From NCBI GenBank assembly GCA_037191015.1, contig JBBCKD010000001.1:367480-431479 (forward strand): 64,000 bases of DNA. The letters are read 5' to 3'. This DNA is from Ravibacter sp037191015 (GTDB taxonomy: Bacteria > Bacteroidota > Bacteroidia > Cytophagales > Spirosomataceae). Each line of letters opens with the position of its first letter. Within the stretch, counting starts at the first letter, position 1. A program made the translations under genes and the position numbers. Below are positions 35,701 through 42,441 of this stretch, piece by piece. The notes under the pieces were generated by a model. The model did no database searches. It saw nothing but the letters and a program-made list of their open reading frames with translations, and was not told where the DNA came from.

Positions 35701-36200
35701 CCTTTTTCGTCATGAACCCTTCCGCGTACGGTTTTGAAAGCGATAGCTTCCCTTGTTTCATCTGTTATGGCTTGGGGCCCGGGTTTAGGAACAGCCTCTT
35801 TAACAGAGTAAATTACAATGCTACGGTTAAGCTGCTTGTAGTTCAGCGGGGTATTCTTAAGGCTTCTCTCAAGAATTTCCTTAACGGAGTAATTCGCCTT
35901 CGGAAGTGTGACGCGGTATAGGCTGATTTCTTTGCGGTTATAGGCAAACTGTAGATTGGTCAGCTTGCTCAGCCTACCCAATACAGTTGTGAGCTGGTCA
36001 TTATTAAATTCCAGCGTCAGCTCCAGCGTTTCCAGGTTCTGGCCCCTTGCCGGGTCAGCCCACAAAACCTGTGCACTGACGAAGACCAGTAATGCGTAAC
36101 AAAAGCTTACCCTTATCATAAATCTAAATGCAGGGCTTCGGAAGAAACGCGTAACCGCTTTCTCCCGGGAACGATTAGGTTCCGTAAAGAATAAATCCAT
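32712..36200 (-). CDS. SusC/RagA family TonB-dependent transporter with STN signalling domain
   Basis: About 1162 aa from MDLFFTEPNRSREKAV; the longer frame to 36257 would translate through a hairpin (36251-36279) and is unlikely. After a delayed signal segment (SFCYALLVFVSAQVLWADPA) comes an STN domain (LTTVLGRLSKLTNLQFAYNR, VKEILERSLKNTPLNYKQLN), then the regulatory-like domain (GQPLPGVTILLKGTQLGTTS), the variant signature LGEVVVTALGMN, the plug (VVITTK) and a barrel ending GVNLNLTF. STN domains contact FecR anti-sigma factors, and FecR and sigma genes lie just upstream. The 153-base fecR-susC gap contains a terminator facing the opposite direction, described separately. Confidence 0.94.
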   Translation of the reverse strand: MDLFFTEPNRSREKAVTRFFRSPAFRFMIRVSFCYALLVFVSAQVLWADPARGQNLETLELTLEFNNDQLTTVLGRLSKLTNLQFAYNRKEISLYRVTLPKANYSVKEILERSLKNTPLNYKQLNRSIVIYSVKEAVPKPGPQAITDETREAIAFKTVRGRVHDEKGQPLPGVTILLKGTQLGTTSNSDGSFVIDVDGDDIVLIFSFVGYLSQEIPVGDRINLESALLVEMRPDEIALGEVVVTALGMNRSTRSLVYATQAVKASDVKEVRDPNNFLNSLQGKISNAFITQSSGGVGSPASITLRGNRSIQGSNNALIVIDGVPIFSNGFDNMSNNINPDDIESINVLKGASAAALYGSQAGNGVIVITTKQGKEGKISVSLNSGLTVESPFSLPFFQNEYGQGSIGQLDPTVGDSWGARMTGQSYTDAWGNQASYTAQPRNVRDFFRTGSNLTNSLSITAGGEKTQGYFSYTNNSVRGIIDNNNWNRHTVNVRLTNKISKILTTDAKVTYYSQDILNKPRTGEGNTPVLAAYQMARNISTDQARNYQRISNLGVVERAPWPSTLGSVYGNPYWAVNNDNLDEARDQIMGFISARLALTSWLSLAGRANLDRTFMTEEQRTYQGTISWANNPGGYYSIASTKMGQQWYDAILSGENNLGKNLSINYNLGAIYQRSTFNQTLGVANGLNVANKFSINFATTPVITSTARDVITQSVFGQVNLSYLNAIYLDASLRNDWDSRLPAPHAYQYYSAGLGAVISDLVPMTSAFDYLKASISYAEVGNGGQFGLLNPSFTYQAGVGQGYLFQRDVFPFPDLKPEIIKSFEAGIETRFLKNRLGLNLTYYRSNSVNQLLTINIPVATGFTSQYINAGNIRNQGLEMTLNARILRETPLKWEADLNLGINRNKIIALRDDMKEVDLGTNSNFGAIPKVRVGESYGDLAAYQWAKDANGNYLVSAEGRPITTQMLGELPGLIGNYNPKATIGLSNSLNYKGASIRLLVDGRLGGVIVSGTEQNIAFSGLTEATVPHREGGWNLGGYARTGEPVNAEITAQQFWQTVTGKRIGTGEFFAYDATNFRIRELSIGYEIPMKAGRFIKSARIAAVARNLAWLYRGKSLLDIPGLGTRRMWMDPDMTVYIGNTLRGVEYGAFPSTRSAGVNLNLTF

Positions 36201-36213
36201 AACTTTCGTAGTT

Positions 36214-36286
36214 TTTAAGGTTTTCCAAATAGATTTTAAAAACGCTTTACAAGCCATCCGGGGACCAGCCGGGTGGCTTTTCGTTT
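36214..36286 (+). ncRNA. Predicted antisense RNA over the susC leader (DonS-like), locus 3
   Basis: Plus strand, opposite to susC. The -7 element TAACTTTC (36200-36207, one base from TAnnTTTG) overlaps the complement of the susC ATG, so transcription would start near 36214. It would end at the hairpin 36251-36279 (AAGCCATCCGG, loop GGACCAG, CCGGGTGGCTT; 10 of 11 pairs) followed by TTCGTTT. Predicted length about 73 nt. No -33 element is evident. The same arrangement recurs at 44316-44427 and 61797-61926. Confidence 0.45.
36251..36286 (+). terminator. Intrinsic terminator pointing against susC, locus 3
   Basis: An 11-bp stem with one mismatch, a 7-base loop and a T-rich end (CTTTTCGTTT) on the plus strand, while susC and fecR run on the minus strand. 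Sense transcription would meet the stem preceded by A-rich sequence, so it cannot be a normal terminator for fecR. Confidence 0.6.
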
Positions 36287-36353
36287 ATAAAAAGAGAAAA
36301 AAGGCACTAACTGTCGTCTATATACTTTCTCATCGCTGCGGAGGTAAAAGGGT

Positions 36354-37430
36354 TTAATCGCATACACTTTCTCCGTCTAACAGGATCTCTCTTCCATTGT
36401 TCTGATAGGAATAGCTCAAATCGTGGATCGTGCTGACCACCTGCAAAACATGATCGAGATTTTCATCGTTAAGAAACGATGCCGTAACATGACAATTCTT
36501 TAGTTTTTCGTTTTTGAAAAGTATTGTCACACCAAATTTCTGATGCAGCTGCGCCGCCACGGTTTCCATGGTCACATCATCCAGTATCATGAATTCACTT
36601 GTCCACTCCGTAGCAACAGTGGATTTTAACGCTTTCTTCAGGTAGGTATTGGTAACGGTATTGACCGTAAGCTGTTGATCGGCTGTAAGCAAATCATAAG
36701 TCTGTGCGCTATTCCCTACACTGACCTTGCCCCGGGCTACGGTTACCTGGATTTCATTTTTACCCGGCAGGGCCTTTACATTAAAGGCGGTGCCCAGCAC
36801 CGTGGTTTGTACCTCCCCGCTCTGTACGATGAAAACTTTTGCAGGGTCGGGGGTAATATCAAAAAAGGCCTCTCCCCTGAGCTCTACCTTACGGCTGTTG
36901 TAGCCGAAATTCCGGCTATCATAGGTTAGTTCGGCCCCGTTATTCAGAAGGACGGTGCTTCCATCCGGGAGGCGGATCAACTGTTTGTCGACAAATCGTA
37001 CGACAGGCTCCGGTTGTCCGGACACCTGCGATTGGCCGGCGGCAGAGAATTCGCCCGTGGCTTTTGGTGCGCCTGAGTTAAAGAACCACAGCCCGATTGC
37101 GAGGATAACGCCGGAAACAGATGCAGCGGCAACCCACCAGCCGGCTCCCGGAAGGATCCGTTGCCGGGTCTTCTCCGACGTTTTCACGGATGCGCGTGCG
37201 ACTTCTCCTTTGATTTTCTCTTCGTATAGCCTGTCCATCCGGGTCATTTCTGAGAATGAGCCGGGAGGGCTGATTTCGCTTTTAAGGGAGTTTAATATAT
37301 CATCGCCGATCTGATCATCGAAATACCCGGATACGACCAGCTCATATAGCCTGTTTCTCTCCAGCCGGGTAGAAATCCCGCTTAGATAGCGACTGAACAG
37401 TTGATTGAATTCGGCTTGCCCGTTTTCCAT
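36354..37430 (-). CDS. FecR-family anti-sigma factor
   Basis: 358 aa single-pass inner-membrane protein. Residues 1-100 form the cytosolic anti-sigma part (FNQLFSRYLSGISTRLERNR), a membrane helix lies near 103-118 (WWVAAASVSGVILAIGLWFF), then the periplasmic FecR domain (IRLPDGSTVLLNNGAELTYD, EVQTTVLGTAFNVKA) and a C-terminal DUF4974 part (FMILDDVTMETVAAQLHQKF) that should contact the STN domain of SusC. It follows the sigma gene after 256 bases, an unusually long gap containing two hairpins, and precedes susC. It should hold the 38259 sigma factor inactive until SusC binds its ligand. Confidence 0.92.
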   Translation of the reverse strand: MENGQAEFNQLFSRYLSGISTRLERNRLYELVVSGYFDDQIGDDILNSLKSEISPPGSFSEMTRMDRLYEEKIKGEVARASVKTSEKTRQRILPGAGWWVAAASVSGVILAIGLWFFNSGAPKATGEFSAAGQSQVSGQPEPVVRFVDKQLIRLPDGSTVLLNNGAELTYDSRNFGYNSRKVELRGEAFFDITPDPAKVFIVQSGEVQTTVLGTAFNVKALPGKNEIQVTVARGKVSVGNSAQTYDLLTADQQLTVNTVTNTYLKKALKSTVATEWTSEFMILDDVTMETVAAQLHQKFGVTILFKNEKLKNCHVTASFLNDENLDHVLQVVSTIHDLSYSYQNNGREILLDGESVCD

Positions 37431-37541
37431 ACTGGCTGAATTTCTGGTAAAATTGGAAATACGCCTAAAGCGCCTCTTGTACTTAAAGAGTAAAAAATTG
37501 AAAGCAGTAACTAGTCGGGATAAAAAAAAACTTGTTTAACC

Positions 37542-37565
37542 CCGGCCTGTGAAGGCACAGGCCGG
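37542..37565 (-). terminator. Strong hairpin with downstream T9 between sigma and fecR
   Basis: Perfect 10-bp stem (CCGGCCTGTG / CACAGGCCGG) with an AAGG loop on the plus strand. On the minus strand it is followed after 11 bases by nine T (37530-37522). It lies between the sigma stop and the fecR start, so it may limit fecR transcription relative to sigma. Confidence 0.5.
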
Positions 37566-37643
37566 AACGAACATGTCTTCACGAGCCGGAATGTTTTGCC
37601 GGATCAGATTTGGATGCGGCAGTCTGTGGGAAGGACCTGAGTA

Positions 37644-37661
37644 GTCTGTGGGGACACAGAC
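37644..37661. repeat. Second hairpin in the sigma-fecR gap (GTCTGTG / CACAGAC)
   Basis: Perfect 7-bp stem with a GGGA loop, 25 bases past the sigma stop. The left arm is duplicated as AGTCTGTGGG at 37621-37630, giving two possible pairings, as in an attenuator. No T-tract follows. Confidence 0.4.
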
Positions 37662-37686
37662 CACTGGAGCTCCCGGATACCACTCT

Positions 37687-38259
37687 TCAGGAAAAAAGCA
37701 TGAGAAGGATAAATATTTCAGAGGCGCTCCGGTGCATATAATTCCGTATCGACCGGAAGGCTGCCGTAATGTGATTGTTTACCGTGCTCGGGGAGAGGTT
37801 GAGCTCGCGGGAGATCCTTTCATGGCTCAGCCCTTTCAGCTTGGCCATCTCGAAAATTTTCTTTTGCTGCGGTGGAAGGAGGTCGATCGCCCTGCTCATC
37901 TGGGCGAAGCGTTCGTCTTCCCCGTCGGCAGGCTCCTCACTCAGGTCACTGAAGAATTCTCCTTCAGAACTGACAAGAATGGCTTTGTCTTTCAGCAGCC
38001 GGAAGCATTGATTCCTGGCCAATATAAAAATATAATTCTCAGGAGAGTCAATTCTACCAATTTCCGCGCGATTTGCCCAAAGCGTCAGAAAGGTATCCTG
38101 CACTATATCTTCCGCAAGCTCGGCATTCCGCAGGTACCGGCAGGCAGTGCGGTAGATCCCTGCAGAAAAATGATCATACAATACCCGGAAGGAAGGTTCG
38201 TCGCCTGCGGCAACCAACTCCAGCAGTTCCCGGTCAATATGTGTATTTCTACCCGCCAA
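37687..38259 (-). CDS. ECF RNA polymerase sigma factor
   Basis: 190 aa. Region 2 spans about 25-90 (FRVLYDHFSAGIYRTACRYL, then AEDIVQDTFLTLWANR) and region 4 about 125-180 (LPPQQKKIFEMAKLKGLSHE, then NLSPSTVNNHITAAFRSIRN). It ends in a hydrophobic tail (SEIFILLMLFS). It heads the run sigma, FecR, SusC, SusD, propellers, GH123-like, amidohydrolase, so it should direct RNA polymerase to the susC promoter when released by FecR. Its own promoter is probably housekeeping: an exact TATATTTG element lies 51 bases upstream. Confidence 0.93.
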   Translation of the reverse strand: MAGRNTHIDRELLELVAAGDEPSFRVLYDHFSAGIYRTACRYLRNAELAEDIVQDTFLTLWANRAEIGRIDSPENYIFILARNQCFRLLKDKAILVSSEGEFFSDLSEEPADGEDERFAQMSRAIDLLPPQQKKIFEMAKLKGLSHERISRELNLSPSTVNNHITAAFRSIRNYMHRSASEIFILLMLFS

Positions 38260-38309
38260 CTGGTTTTCAGGATATAAGGCTTAAAAGTATCGGTTGTCGC
38301 AACAATAAA

Positions 38310-38317
38310 CAAATATA
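38310..38317 (-). promoter_or_regulatory. Candidate -7 element for the sigma gene (TATATTTG)
   Basis: Exact TAnnTTTG match on the minus strand, 51 bases before the sigma ATG. A TTTG lies 13 bases further upstream (38334-38331), shorter than the usual 19-base spacing, so the -33 assignment is uncertain. Confidence 0.5.
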
Positions 38318-38439
38318 CATTTGAAAATTGCAAAAACGGGAATTAGGGAACAATATTGCCTTCTATCTTGTCTAATACTACCGGTTCGTCTAAATCAGCC
38401 TCCACTGCTTATATCGTCATATCTCTTATTTAAAATTAT

Positions 38440-38455
38440 TTAGTATCTTTACTAA
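38440..38455 (+). promoter_or_regulatory. Palindromic operator overlapping the toxin-antitoxin promoter
   Basis: TTAGTA-TCTT-TACTAA is a perfect 6-bp inverted repeat 22 bases before the antitoxin ATG. The overlapping TATCTTTA (38444-38451) is one base from TAnnTTTG. An operator sitting on the -7 element suits autorepression by the antitoxin or the complex. Confidence 0.5.
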
Positions 38456-38476
38456 CGACCTAGTAATTTTCAAGCC

Positions 38477-38707
38477 ATGCAAAATATCATCATTTATCCG
38501 GCAAGCCAGAGTCAGTTAGCTGAGATTAAGTCTATTTTGGAAAGAAAGCAGATCCGGTTTGACCTTATTCAGGAGACGATTTCTGAGAAGCTGGAAGACT
38601 GGCAGGTAAAAATGATAGAAGAGGGATTGAGTGATATTGAAAACGGAAAGATGGTAGCTTCCGCAGATGTTCATAAAAAAGCTCTAGCTCTATGCCAAAA
38701 AGCATAG
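38477..38707 (+). CDS. Antitoxin of a RelE/ParE-type toxin-antitoxin pair
   Basis: 76 aa, mostly helical and charged (SQLAEIKSILERKQIRFDLI, VKMIEEGLSDIENGKMVASA, DVHKKALALCQKA). It resembles small antitoxins that precede RelE/ParE toxins in Bacteroidota, in which the C-terminal part wraps the toxin. Its last 16 bases overlap the toxin gene, giving translational coupling. No clear DNA-binding motif is named, but the palindrome just upstream implies autoregulation. Identity rests mainly on gene order and size. Confidence 0.75.
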   Translation: MQNIIIYPASQSQLAEIKSILERKQIRFDLIQETISEKLEDWQVKMIEEGLSDIENGKMVASADVHKKALALCQKA

Positions 38708-38982
38708 TCTGGTCATCCCGTGCGGAAAGGGAATACCTATCAATCATAGCATACTGGAACAATCGAAATCAATCCACACTATATTCTGAAAAACTGATAA
38801 GGGAAGTTCAGAGAAAGGAAAAATACATTCTCAAAAACGCTTCTACTTTAGCAGTTTCTTATGAAGGAGAGTTAAGAAGAACCCTGGTTTTTAGGCATTT
38901 TTCGATTATTTATAAAATTACTGAAAATGATATCTATGTGGTGTCATTTTGGGATAACCGTAAAAACCCCGGGAGCTTATGA
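38692..38982 (+). CDS. RelE/ParE family toxin
   Basis: 96 aa of the ParE/RelE fold: IVWSSRAEREYLSIIAYWNN, then SEKLIREVQRKEKYILKNAS and RRTLVFRHFSIIYKITENDI, closing with VVSFWDNRKNPGSL. The last strand (Y-x-V-x-x-F-W-D-x-R-x-x-P) is typical. Members either cleave mRNA at the ribosome (RelE) or poison gyrase (ParE); which applies cannot be told. It overlaps the antitoxin by 16 bases and is convergent with the NdpA-like gene, 21 bases away. Confidence 0.85.
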   Translation: MPKSIVWSSRAEREYLSIIAYWNNRNQSTLYSEKLIREVQRKEKYILKNASTLAVSYEGELRRTLVFRHFSIIYKITENDIYVVSFWDNRKNPGSL

Positions 38983-39003
38983 ATCTTCATATTCCCCTCC
39001 TCT

Positions 39004-40029
39004 TCACGACTCCTCCTCATAAAAGATCCGGTAATATTTCCTTCCTTTCTCGTCGGTTCCCTGCTCGATGAGGTCGCGGTTGCCGTGAATATAGATGTGA
39101 AAGTTTTTGTCGAGCTTCAGCACGCTTTTGAAAATGCGCGATTGCTTCTTAACCGTCTGCGGGGCAATCTCAAACTTGTCATGGATCTCGATTTCCTTCT
39201 CCTGCCGGTAGCTTTGATCGAAATGCTGAAAGGCGCCGATCACGTTCGGATCGGAGAATACTTCCGTTTCAAATTCCTGTTTATCAAAGACTTCCTTTTT
39301 CTTAAAATAGTCGACAGAGCGGTTGAGCAGGTCGATCTGGTCGGCTTTGGTCACTTCAAAATCCTGGGTAATGTGATTGGCAATAAAATCTTTTGCCATA
39401 TTCATGAAGTGATGGGTGTTGTTGACATGATCATTTTTAAGCCGGTGATTGATAAAATCATCCTGCCAGTAGGAAGTCTCTCCGCCGTTGTTGTCTATGA
39501 TCAGGATGGTATATGGCTCTTCCGTAAAAAGGACCAGGCACGCCTTATCGGGTTTTTTGCCCCCGATGCCTTTCCGGATGGCGTAGCCGACCTTATCGCC
39601 TGAAACCGACGTTTCGATAAAGCTCTCCTTATCCTCGTATTTATAGATCCCTAATCCTTCAAGCTCCCGGTTATTGATTTTGATCCCGTCGAATCTGGCC
39701 ACGAACAGGTCCCCGCTTTTGATATTGGGGTGGGTAGAGGAAGCAATAAGGTGACGGAGAATATCTTTTGAAATCGTGACAAAGTCTTCTTTTTCTTCGA
39801 AGAGATTCTTCAACAGGTTGAACAGTACGTTATACCCGATGCCTACCTCATGCTTGAATTCATACGTCTGGGCCTGGGAAGTGAAAGGTTTCAGAAGCGT
39901 TTTTTTGAAAATAGCTTCCTCTTCTTCGGTAATTTGTACAGGGGTATCGTTGATAATACTGTTGTCATCTTCCGAGCCGGCCCGGTGCAGGATCAGGTTT
40001 CTGATGAGCGTTCCGTCGATTTGAATCAT
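39004..40029 (-). CDS. Nucleoid-associated protein (NdpA / 37-kDa family)
   Basis: 341 aa from MIQIDGTLIRNLILHRAGSE; a longer frame to 40152 runs into the upstream promoter and lacks family sequence. The body follows the NdpA/YejK family: TLLKPFTSQAQTYEFKHEVG, FVARFDGIKINNRELEGLGI, KACLVLFTEEPYTILIIDNN, and THHFMNMAKDFIANHITQDF in the centre. The family binds the nucleoid; its precise job is unsettled. It diverges from topB across 109 bases. Pairing with a topoisomerase III gene is compatible with a chromosome-organisation role. Confidence 0.85.
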   Translation of the reverse strand: MIQIDGTLIRNLILHRAGSEDDNSIINDTPVQITEEEEAIFKKTLLKPFTSQAQTYEFKHEVGIGYNVLFNLLKNLFEEKEDFVTISKDILRHLIASSTHPNIKSGDLFVARFDGIKINNRELEGLGIYKYEDKESFIETSVSGDKVGYAIRKGIGGKKPDKACLVLFTEEPYTILIIDNNGGETSYWQDDFINHRLKNDHVNNTHHFMNMAKDFIANHITQDFEVTKADQIDLLNRSVDYFKKKEVFDKQEFETEVFSDPNVIGAFQHFDQSYRQEKEIEIHDKFEIAPQTVKKQSRIFKSVLKLDKNFHIYIHGNRDLIEQGTDEKGRKYYRIFYEEES

Positions 40030-40076
40030 AATGTTTGGGTAGCCATAAGGCTTTCGGTTGCATTTTTCAGTGACCG

Positions 40077-40084
40077 CAAAAATA
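40077..40084 (-). promoter_or_regulatory. Candidate -7 element for the NdpA-like gene (TATTTTTG)
   Basis: Exact TAnnTTTG match on the minus strand, 48 bases before the chosen ATG at 40029. A TTTG lies 15 bases further upstream (40103-40100). Its position inside the longer frame supports the shorter start. Confidence 0.45.
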
Positions 40085-40138
40085 AGGGGAAAAGGGCGAC
40101 AAATTTTTGCAAATTGCACCCCGATTTCAGAGGGAACT

Positions 40139-42241
40139 ATGAAAGTATGCATTGCGGAGAAACCCAGCGTCGCCAGGGATATAGCCGAAATATTGGGTGC
40201 AAAACAGCGCAGGGAAGGCTATTATGAAGGAAATGGCTATCAGGTTACCTGGACCTTCGGCCACCTCTGCACCCTGAAGGAGCCCCATGACTATACCGAT
40301 CGCTGGAAAACCTGGCGGATTGAGGAGCTCCCTATGATCCCGCCCGGTTTCGGGATAAAGCTCATTGAAAATAAAGGGGTTGAAAAGCAGTTTTCAATCA
40401 TTGAAACACTCGTCAGGGACTGCGAGGAAGTGATTAATTGCGGGGATGCGGGGCAGGAAGGCGAACTGATCCAGCGCTGGGTGCTGCTGAAGGCAAAATG
40501 CAAGGCTCCTGTCAAACGCCTCTGGATCTCGTCTCTTACCGCCCAGGCCATACAGGAAGGCTTTAATACGCTTCGCGATGCATCGAAGTACGATAACCTC
40601 TATGCGGCAGGAAGCGCCCGGGCCATAGGCGATTGGCTTCTGGGCATGAATGCTACCCGGCTTTTTACCACCCGCTACGGAAAAGGGGGCGTAGTGCTTT
40701 CCATCGGCAGGGTACAAACGCCGACCCTGGCGATGATCGTCCAGCGGCAGAAGGAGATCAACGCCTTTGTAGTGGAGGAGTATTGGGAATTGAAGACATT
40801 ATACAGGGATACCGAATTTACTGCAGTGATCGACCGCCTCAGGTCATTGGAAAAAGCCGAAAAAGGGATCGCCTATCTTGTACAGCACCCGTTTGAGGTC
40901 GTATCGTTTGAGACAAAGGAAGGAAAGGAAGGGAATCCCCGTTTGTTCGACCTTACTTCCCTGCAGGTGGAGGCCAACAAGAAATACGGCCTCTCTGCCG
41001 ACGATACGCTGAAGCTTATCCAGAACCTCTATGAAAAGAAGCTGGTCACCTATCCGCGTGTAGATACCACTTACCTGTCGGAAGACCTCCACCCGAAGGT
41101 AGCAGGCATACTGGAACAAATGACCCCTTATGCCAATTTTACAGGTCCGCTCCTGGGCAGTCCTATTCCTAAGCTGAAGACGGTCTTTGACGACAAGAAA
41201 GTAACCGATCACCATGCCATTATCCCGACCGGGGTTTACCCCAACACCCTGCCTGCCGACGAGAAAAGGGTATATGATCTTATTGCAAGGCGGTTTATAG
41301 CTGTTTTTTATCCGGAGTGCCGGGTGGCCAATACAACCGTAATGGGTAAGGTAGGAGAGGTAGAGTTCAAGGCGACGGGCAAGCAGGTGCTCGATCCCGG
41401 ATGGAGGGTACTGTATGCCAACGATAAAAAAGAAGAGAAGGAGGACGAAGAGAAAGTAATGCCCGTTTTTGAGGCGGGAGAAACAGGCCCGCACGAGCCT
41501 CGTATCCATCACGGCAAAACCACTCCGCCGAAATACTACACCGAGGCGACTTTACTGCGCGCAATGGAAACGGCAGGCAGGCAGGTGGAGGACGAGGAAA
41601 TGCGGGAGCTGCTGAAAGACAACGGGATAGGCCGGCCGTCTACCAGGGCAAATATTATCGAGACGCTTTACAAGCGGAAATATATCGAGAAGAGAAAGAA
41701 GAATATTATCGCTACCCAGACAGGCATAGACCTGATCGATACGATACAGAACGAGCTTCTTAAGAGCGCTGAGCTGACGGGACAGTGGGAACGGAAGCTC
41801 CGGCTTATCGAAAAAGGGGAATATGCGCCGGATACCTTTAAAGGAGAGCTTACCCAAATGGTAACAGACCTGGTCAGCGAAGTGAAAACGGGAGTGTTCA
41901 GAACAATTACAATTGCCGGTCCGGAGGAGAAGCCTGCGGACAAGCCCGTACGCAAGCCCAGGGAGAAAAAGGAAGTAGCGGATATACTGTCGCTTGCCTG
42001 TCCGAAATGCGGGGAAACGTCTCTTCTCAAAGGTAAAACTGCCTATGGCTGCAGGAATTTCCAGGCCTGCGGCTTTAAAATCCCTTTTGAAGTATTCGGG
42101 AAGAAGCTCACTGAAGGGCAGATCGCCGATCTGCTGACCAAAAGAAAGACCGGGAAGCTGAAAGGCTGGCAAAGCCCGGAAGGAGAAGCTGTAGACGGAA
42201 AGCTGCTGCTGAACGACAGCTTTGGACTTTCTATCGAATAA
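40139..42241 (+). CDS. topB: DNA topoisomerase III
   Basis: 700 aa from MKVCIAEKPSVARDIAEILG; the frame starting at 40058 adds 27 unrelated residues. The Toprim domain shows AEKPSVA at the start and CGDAGQEGELIQRW near 101-114, with the acidic metal-binding residues. The catalytic tyrosine lies in KKLVTYPRVDTTYLSEDL. Further motifs are SIGRVQTPTLAMIVQRQ and GIGRPSTRANIIETLYKRKY. The C-terminus has a four-cysteine zinc ribbon (CPKCGETSLLKGKTAYGC, then CGFKIPFE). Type IA enzymes pass single strands through a transient nick to resolve DNA linkages. Bacteroidota often have accessory TopB copies on mobile elements; this one has no mobile neighbours. Confidence 0.95.
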   Translation: MKVCIAEKPSVARDIAEILGAKQRREGYYEGNGYQVTWTFGHLCTLKEPHDYTDRWKTWRIEELPMIPPGFGIKLIENKGVEKQFSIIETLVRDCEEVINCGDAGQEGELIQRWVLLKAKCKAPVKRLWISSLTAQAIQEGFNTLRDASKYDNLYAAGSARAIGDWLLGMNATRLFTTRYGKGGVVLSIGRVQTPTLAMIVQRQKEINAFVVEEYWELKTLYRDTEFTAVIDRLRSLEKAEKGIAYLVQHPFEVVSFETKEGKEGNPRLFDLTSLQVEANKKYGLSADDTLKLIQNLYEKKLVTYPRVDTTYLSEDLHPKVAGILEQMTPYANFTGPLLGSPIPKLKTVFDDKKVTDHHAIIPTGVYPNTLPADEKRVYDLIARRFIAVFYPECRVANTTVMGKVGEVEFKATGKQVLDPGWRVLYANDKKEEKEDEEKVMPVFEAGETGPHEPRIHHGKTTPPKYYTEATLLRAMETAGRQVEDEEMRELLKDNGIGRPSTRANIIETLYKRKYIEKRKKNIIATQTGIDLIDTIQNELLKSAELTGQWERKLRLIEKGEYAPDTFKGELTQMVTDLVSEVKTGVFRTITIAGPEEKPADKPVRKPREKKEVADILSLACPKCGETSLLKGKTAYGCRNFQACGFKIPFEVFGKKLTEGQIADLLTKRKTGKLKGWQSPEGEAVDGKLLLNDSFGLSIE

Positions 42242-42272
42242 ATGCGGCCCGCCGCCACCTCACCCCCGGCCC

Positions 42273-42352
42273 CCTCTCCTGCCAAGGAGAGGCGTTTCTT
42301 CCGTGCCTTGCGGCTTACCTAACGCCTCAAACCTATTACCTCATACCTCACA
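42273..42352. repeat. Intergenic repeat: 8-bp hairpin plus five tandem 7-mers
   Basis: CCTCTCCT-GCCA-AGGAGAGG (42273-42292) forms a perfect hairpin 32 bases past the topB stop and could serve as its terminator (GCGTTTCTT follows). From 42318 to 42352 five 7-base units run without a break: CCTAACG, CCTCAAA, CCTATTA, CCTCATA, CCTCACA. Such heptads and CTCTCC hairpins recur as intergenic repeats in related genomes, to my recollection. Confidence 0.6.
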
Positions 42353-42408
42353 ACAATTTACAATTATATCTTTATAACGGAATAAGTCGGGCGATTCCAC
42401 TCAATTGC

Positions 42409-42416
42409 TAACTTTG
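42409..42416 (+). promoter_or_regulatory. Candidate -7 element for the sigma gene (TAACTTTG)
   Basis: Exact TAnnTTTG match, 25 bases before the preferred ATG at 42442. No clear -33 TTG lies at 19 bases. Confidence 0.45.
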
Positions 42417-42441
42417 CCTGCAGGATGACAATTTGCTGCAA

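Noticed and set aside
36201..36257. 19-residue extension of the locus 3 SusC
   Set aside because: It would be translated through the terminator stem, while the start at 36200 matches the layout of the other STN-type SusC proteins.
38340..38480. tRNA or small RNA gene in the gap before the toxin-antitoxin pair
   Set aside because: No cloverleaf, T-loop sequence or terminator is present; only promoters and an operator-like palindrome.
40058..40138. 27-residue N-terminal extension of TopB
   Set aside because: The Toprim motif AEKPSVA starts right after the ATG at 40139, and the extension does not resemble the family.
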